The notes beneath the pieces were generated by a model. It worked only from the letters and a program-made list of their open reading frames with translations. It was not told the origin of the DNA and did not search any database. Shown here piece by piece: positions 7,614-9,628 of a DNA stretch of 9,628 bases. Numbering within the stretch: position 1 is the first letter of the stretch; each line of letters begins with the position of its first letter. This stretch comes from Candidatus Falkowiibacteriota bacterium (GTDB taxonomy: Bacteria > Patescibacteriota > Patescibacteriia > Patescibacteriales > UBA12465), in assembly GCA_903857815.1 (NCBI GenBank), contig CAIOGK010000055.1:1-9628 (forward strand), given 5' to 3'. The position numbers and the translations under genes are program-made.

Positions 7614-8141
7614 CTAGTACAATATGCCAGCGATATACTCAAATTTGAATATTGGTTCGTTTCCGAGTTCGCTAAGAACCACGTGAGCAATGCCAGATTC
7701 ATTAGTTATACCTTTGGAGAAGGCGTGTAATGCTCCAACAATAGGGCGATGGCTGACAATCAAGATGTTTTGATAATCAGCTAATTCCAGCCTTTTTAAA
7801 GCAGAGATAGCATTATTTTGCCATCCAAGAAAAGAATAATCCTCAAATCCGGGATACATAATAATTTTGTTTCCTTCTTTGTTGCCAGCTTGGCCTAATT
7901 CGCGAATGGTTTGAAAATCCATATCAAGATACATCGCTAGAACTGAGCTAGTATCTAAAGCGCGGGCTAAGCGAGATGTAAACATCCCATCAAAAGGTCC
8001 CATGGCTTTGATTGTGGGGGCAATTTCTAGAGCTTCCTCAAATCCTTGTAGGGATAAACTGGGATTGGCGGCTAATTCTAAAGCCTCGGAATCAATAAAG
8101 CCCTGGGCTTTATTGAAATGCAGAACAGCGGTAATTTTCAT
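7614..8141 (-). CDS. Histidine phosphatase superfamily protein with degraded catalytic signature
   Basis: A 175-residue protein close to the minimal length of SixA-like histidine phosphatases. The fold signatures are recognisable: first strand with ITAVLHFNKA (His8), FTSRLARALDT (Arg60 at the second Arg position), IRELGQ with Glu81 at a plausible acid position, and ILIVSHRPIVGAL (His131 as the second His). The RHG triad is altered to LHF: the Arg that normally holds the phosphate is Leu7 and the Gly is Phe9. Activity may be lost or changed, and a binding or regulatory role is possible. The start lies 9 bases after the stop of the upstream intact family member, with only a weak GGA ahead of it, so the two are co-transcribed and may act together or as a heteromer. 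The pathway is unknown. Confidence 0.82.
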   Translation of the reverse strand: MKITAVLHFNKAQGFIDSEALELAANPSLSLQGFEEALEIAPTIKAMGPFDGMFTSRLARALDTSSVLAMYLDMDFQTIRELGQAGNKEGNKIIMYPGFEDYSFLGWQNNAISALKRLELADYQNILIVSHRPIVGALHAFSKGITNESGIAHVVLSELGNEPIFKFEYIAGILY

Positions 8142-8150
8142 GTCCAGATT

Positions 8151-8768
8151 TTAAAGGTAAATTTTTTGACTTTGCAGTCCGATTGTACCAGTCACTGATA
8201 TCTGGCCATGGTCTTCGGTGAAGACGAATCCGGCCAGTTCTGGCAATTTAATAGTACGGCTAAATCGAGCCGGCCTATCATGAGCATCAAAGGCGTAAGT
8301 AACCCATTCGATTAATGGGGTGTGGCCAACAGAGATAATAGTTCTGTCATCTTGCGTGGCGGCAAATATTTCTTTGATTGCCTTCATCATTTCCGCCTGT
8401 GTTTCGATTAAAAACCCAACATCATGTTGGCTGAAAGCATGCAGCCAGTTTGTGTTTTTTGCTTCAGCGGCGATTTCGCCATTTTCTAAAAATCTAGCAA
8501 ACATTGTTTCGTTGCCAAGACGGCAATCAGCTGGCAGCCATCTGGTTATCAGACAACCATGTTCGGGGTTGTGGTTTAAATACCAAGCAAAAGCATCAAG
8601 TGTTTGCTTAGTCCTATTTAACAGGGACCCCTCATGCATCACAAGATTTTGACCTTTTACGAGGTCGTTTACCCCCGGGATTCCATTTTGTTGAATTTCG
8701 GCCAGCTGTTCGGTGGCAATGTTTTCGCCATCTTTGCGCCCATGACGCACGTAAATTAGACGTTTCAT
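8151..8768 (-). CDS. Histidine phosphatase superfamily protein with intact RHG motif
   Basis: A 205-residue protein of the phosphoglycerate-mutase/SixA-like superfamily. RLIYVRHGRKDG supplies the RHG triad (Arg8, His9, Gly10), with His9 the expected phospho-acceptor. GSLLNRTKQT supplies Arg52, and IISVGHTPLIEW supplies the second catalytic His149. All core phosphate-pocket residues appear present, so activity is likely; the substrate cannot be told from sequence. It is the first gene of a two-gene minus-strand unit, with a promoter at 8859-8887 and a structured leader. The start is chosen because MKRLIYVRHG places the RHG strand right at the N-terminus, as is usual. GC content is visibly higher than in the swivel array (about 45% in one 60-base line I counted, against 22% in one array line), which hints at a different origin. 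Candidate roles are a phosphohistidine phosphatase or a small-metabolite phosphatase. Confidence 0.88.
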   Translation of the reverse strand: MKRLIYVRHGRKDGENIATEQLAEIQQNGIPGVNDLVKGQNLVMHEGSLLNRTKQTLDAFAWYLNHNPEHGCLITRWLPADCRLGNETMFARFLENGEIAAEAKNTNWLHAFSQHDVGFLIETQAEMMKAIKEIFAATQDDRTIISVGHTPLIEWVTYAFDAHDRPARFSRTIKLPELAGFVFTEDHGQISVTGTIGLQSQKIYL

Positions 8769-8779
8769 CCATAATTAGC

Positions 8780-8819
8780 CCCGTAGCCTACGGGACAAGA
8801 GGTTTTTTTGGCATTTGCC
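8780..8819 (-). promoter_or_regulatory. Two inverted repeats in the leader of the phosphatase unit
   Basis: Just upstream of the 8768 start lies a perfect palindrome with 7-bp arms and a one-base centre (8780-8794; minus strand CCCGTAGGCTACGGG). A second, GGCAAATGCC, is at 8810-8819, with an A7 run between them on the transcript. The first is 11 bases from the start codon and its last bases include GGGG, the only purine-rich stretch available as a ribosome binding site, so folding could mask initiation. Alternatively it is a protein-binding site. It matches no riboswitch I recognise. Confidence 0.5.
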
Positions 8820-8858
8820 TATGGTTTATAATAAAAATTTTTAATGTTCAATCTCTGT

Positions 8859-8887
8859 ATCGTATAACATTATTAGTAATTTGTCAA
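8859..8887 (-). promoter_or_regulatory. Sigma70-type promoter for the minus-strand phosphatase unit
   Basis: On the minus strand a perfect -35 TTGACA (8887-8882) is separated by 17 bases from TACGAT (8864-8859), which matches the -10 consensus at four of six positions. The start of transcription would fall near 8852, giving a leader of about 84 nt before the ATG at 8768. It stands back to back with the plus-strand promoter; the two -35 elements are about 48 bp apart. Confidence 0.65.
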
Positions 8888-8935
8888 TATATAACACTTT
8901 ATCCCCATATTATTAGCATTTTATGTAGAGAGGCC

Positions 8936-8964
8936 TTGACTTTTTTGGTGTTCTGCGATATTAT
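8936..8964 (+). promoter_or_regulatory. Sigma70-type promoter for the winged-helix gene
   Basis: A -35 TTGACT (8936-8941) is followed by exactly 17 bases and a -10 TATTAT (8959-8964), each with one mismatch to consensus. The predicted start of transcription is near 8971, only about 35 bases before the ATG at 9005. It lies inside the first of two palindromes, so a protein bound there should block initiation. Confidence 0.7.
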
Positions 8965-8979
8965 TTGTTTGTAAGACAA
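8965..8979 (+). promoter_or_regulatory. Operator-like palindrome, imperfect copy
   Basis: TTGTTTGTAAGACAA matches the TTGTCTA-N-TAGACAA pattern of the second copy at most positions (TTGT.T...A.ACAA symmetric core). It abuts the -10 element and covers the predicted start of transcription. Its centre at 8972 is 21 bp from the centre of the next palindrome, two helical turns, as expected for cooperative dimers on one DNA face. Confidence 0.55.
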
Positions 8980-8985
8980 TCTTTG

Positions 8986-9000
8986 TTGTCTAGTAGACAA
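8986..9000 (+). promoter_or_regulatory. Operator-like palindrome, perfect copy
   Basis: TTGTCTAGTAGACAA has perfect 7-bp arms around a single central G and ends four bases before the ATG at 9005. It shares its half-sites with 8965-8979. The gene directly downstream encodes a winged-helix protein, so autoregulation is the simplest reading. The spacing leaves no Shine-Dalgarno before the start codon. Confidence 0.65.
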
Positions 9001-9004
9001 ATAT

Positions 9005-9628
9005 ATGAAAAATTTATTCAAATCACAAACGACTTATGAAATATTAGAACTCCTAAGCCAATCTGAGGGGGCTAAATTCTATTTAGGCGAAATAGCTACT
9101 TCATTGGCGAAAAATAGTGCTAATGTTTCCAGGGAATTAAGCAGTTTGATTGAAGAAGGAATAGTAAGTCAAGAAATTATTGGTAAGAAAAAATATTACT
9201 TTTTAAATAAAAATTATCAAGCAATTGATGAACTTAAATCGTTAATGACAAAAAATAATAATCATAGCTTGGAGCAAATGTTTAAACACGATTGGTTTTT
9301 AGCTGAAGAAATAGTAAACATCAGCCCTTGGTTTATGGCAATTCCTTTTTATTGTTTTACTAATGGTTTTCAAGAGCCGGGCGGTCATGCTTATAAACAA
9401 ATAGTAGGCGTTTATCATGGTTATAATCTTTGTTTTTATTTTGATAAGGCCGATGCACATGAGGGTGGGGAACACTTGGTTGATAAATTTTTGGGAGATA
9501 TTGATTTTATGGAAGAAGTAAATTCTAAAATCAGATTTTATTCCGATAAGCTTAATGAAGTAGTTGGGTGTATTCCAGAAAGTGGTTTGGAAAAATTAAG
9601 TAAAGAAAAAATTTGGGAGTATTATCAA
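9005..9628 (+). CDS. Winged-helix DNA-binding protein fused to a PEP-utilizing-family N-terminal region, 3'-truncated
   Basis: The frame is open for 208 codons and runs off the right edge. Residues ~8-70 form a winged helix-turn-helix: TTYEILELLSQ (helix 1), YLGEIATSLAKNSANVSRELSSLIEEGIV (helices 2 and 3, turn and wing start), then KKKYYFLN (wing strand). This fits an ArsR/MarR-like or nucleotidyltransferase-associated wHTH. Residues ~95-208 resemble the N-terminal part of the array proteins. HDWFLAEEIVNISPWFMAI recalls WELWLKRNFYAFM of swivel gene 4, and KFLGDIDFMEEVNSKIRFYS through LEKLSKEKIWEYY recalls residues 75-130 of swivel gene 5. A C-terminal swivel domain is therefore expected beyond the window, which would make this a regulator fused to the same family; that domain is not visible. 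The ATG is chosen because it directly precedes the wHTH and follows the promoter and palindromes. Autoregulation is likely. Confidence 0.8.
   Translation, partial: MKNLFKSQTTYEILELLSQSEGAKFYLGEIATSLAKNSANVSRELSSLIEEGIVSQEIIGKKKYYFLNKNYQAIDELKSLMTKNNNHSLEQMFKHDWFLAEEIVNISPWFMAIPFYCFTNGFQEPGGHAYKQIVGVYHGYNLCFYFDKADAHEGGEHLVDKFLGDIDFMEEVNSKIRFYSDKLNEVVGCIPESGLEKLSKEKIWEYYQ

Noticed and set aside
8320..8652. Plus-strand open frame of 110 codons
   Set aside because: It is antisense to the intact RHG histidine phosphatase, whose motifs are clear; there is no promoter or family resemblance.
8784..8796. CCTACGGG resembling a conserved 16S rRNA segment
   Set aside because: The match is a handful of bases forming a local palindrome, with no surrounding rRNA sequence.
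1..9628. CRISPR array, tRNA, IS element or prophage attachment site
   Set aside because: I saw no regularly spaced repeats, cloverleaf, transposase motif or terminal inverted repeats.

Overview
The window is an AT-rich, densely packed bacterial segment. It probably comes from the Candidate Phyla Radiation (Patescibacteria), judging by the low GC, the near absence of Shine-Dalgarno sequences and the expanded set of 'PEP-utilizing mobile domain' proteins that I associate with such genomes. The lineage is an inference. UGA appears to be an ordinary stop codon, and I found no tRNA, rRNA, CRISPR or transposase.

Plus strand, 2-7533: five consecutive paralogous genes, the first cut by the left edge, followed by a histidine-phosphatase-family gene. 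Each of the five proteins ends in a phosphohistidine swivelling domain of about 100 residues, the mobile domain of PEP synthase, PPDK and PTS enzyme I, with a candidate phospho-acceptor histidine. Each is preceded by a strongly diverged, mostly helical region. None of the four complete ones has room for the ATP-grasp domain or the PEP-binding TIM barrel that such domains normally shuttle between. Junctions are extremely tight (8-base overlap, then gaps of 9, 1, 1 and 14 bases), so this looks like one transcription unit whose promoter lies outside the window.

Minus strand, 8768-7614: a convergent two-gene unit encoding two more histidine-phosphatase-family proteins. The first has an intact RHG signature and the second a degraded one (LHF). 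A good sigma70-type promoter (8859-8887), a leader of about 80 nt with two inverted repeats, and a terminator hairpin (7560-7590) delimit it. Its GC is visibly higher than that of the array.

Plus strand, 9005-9628 (cut by the right edge): a divergently transcribed gene with an N-terminal winged-helix DNA-binding domain. The region that follows resembles the N-terminal part of the array proteins. Its promoter (TTGACT, 17 bp, TATTAT) is followed by two 15-bp palindromes with centres 21 bp apart, lying between the predicted transcription start and the ATG. These are strong candidates for an autoregulatory operator.

Together the locus combines at least five stand-alone phosphohistidine swivel proteins, three members of a phosphatase superfamily that includes phosphohistidine phosphatases, and a DNA-binding protein apparently fused to the same family. 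A working hypothesis is a histidine-phosphorylation pathway or small-molecule phosphotransfer system with separate carriers, erasers and a regulator. The sequence shows the parts; the way they work together is inference.
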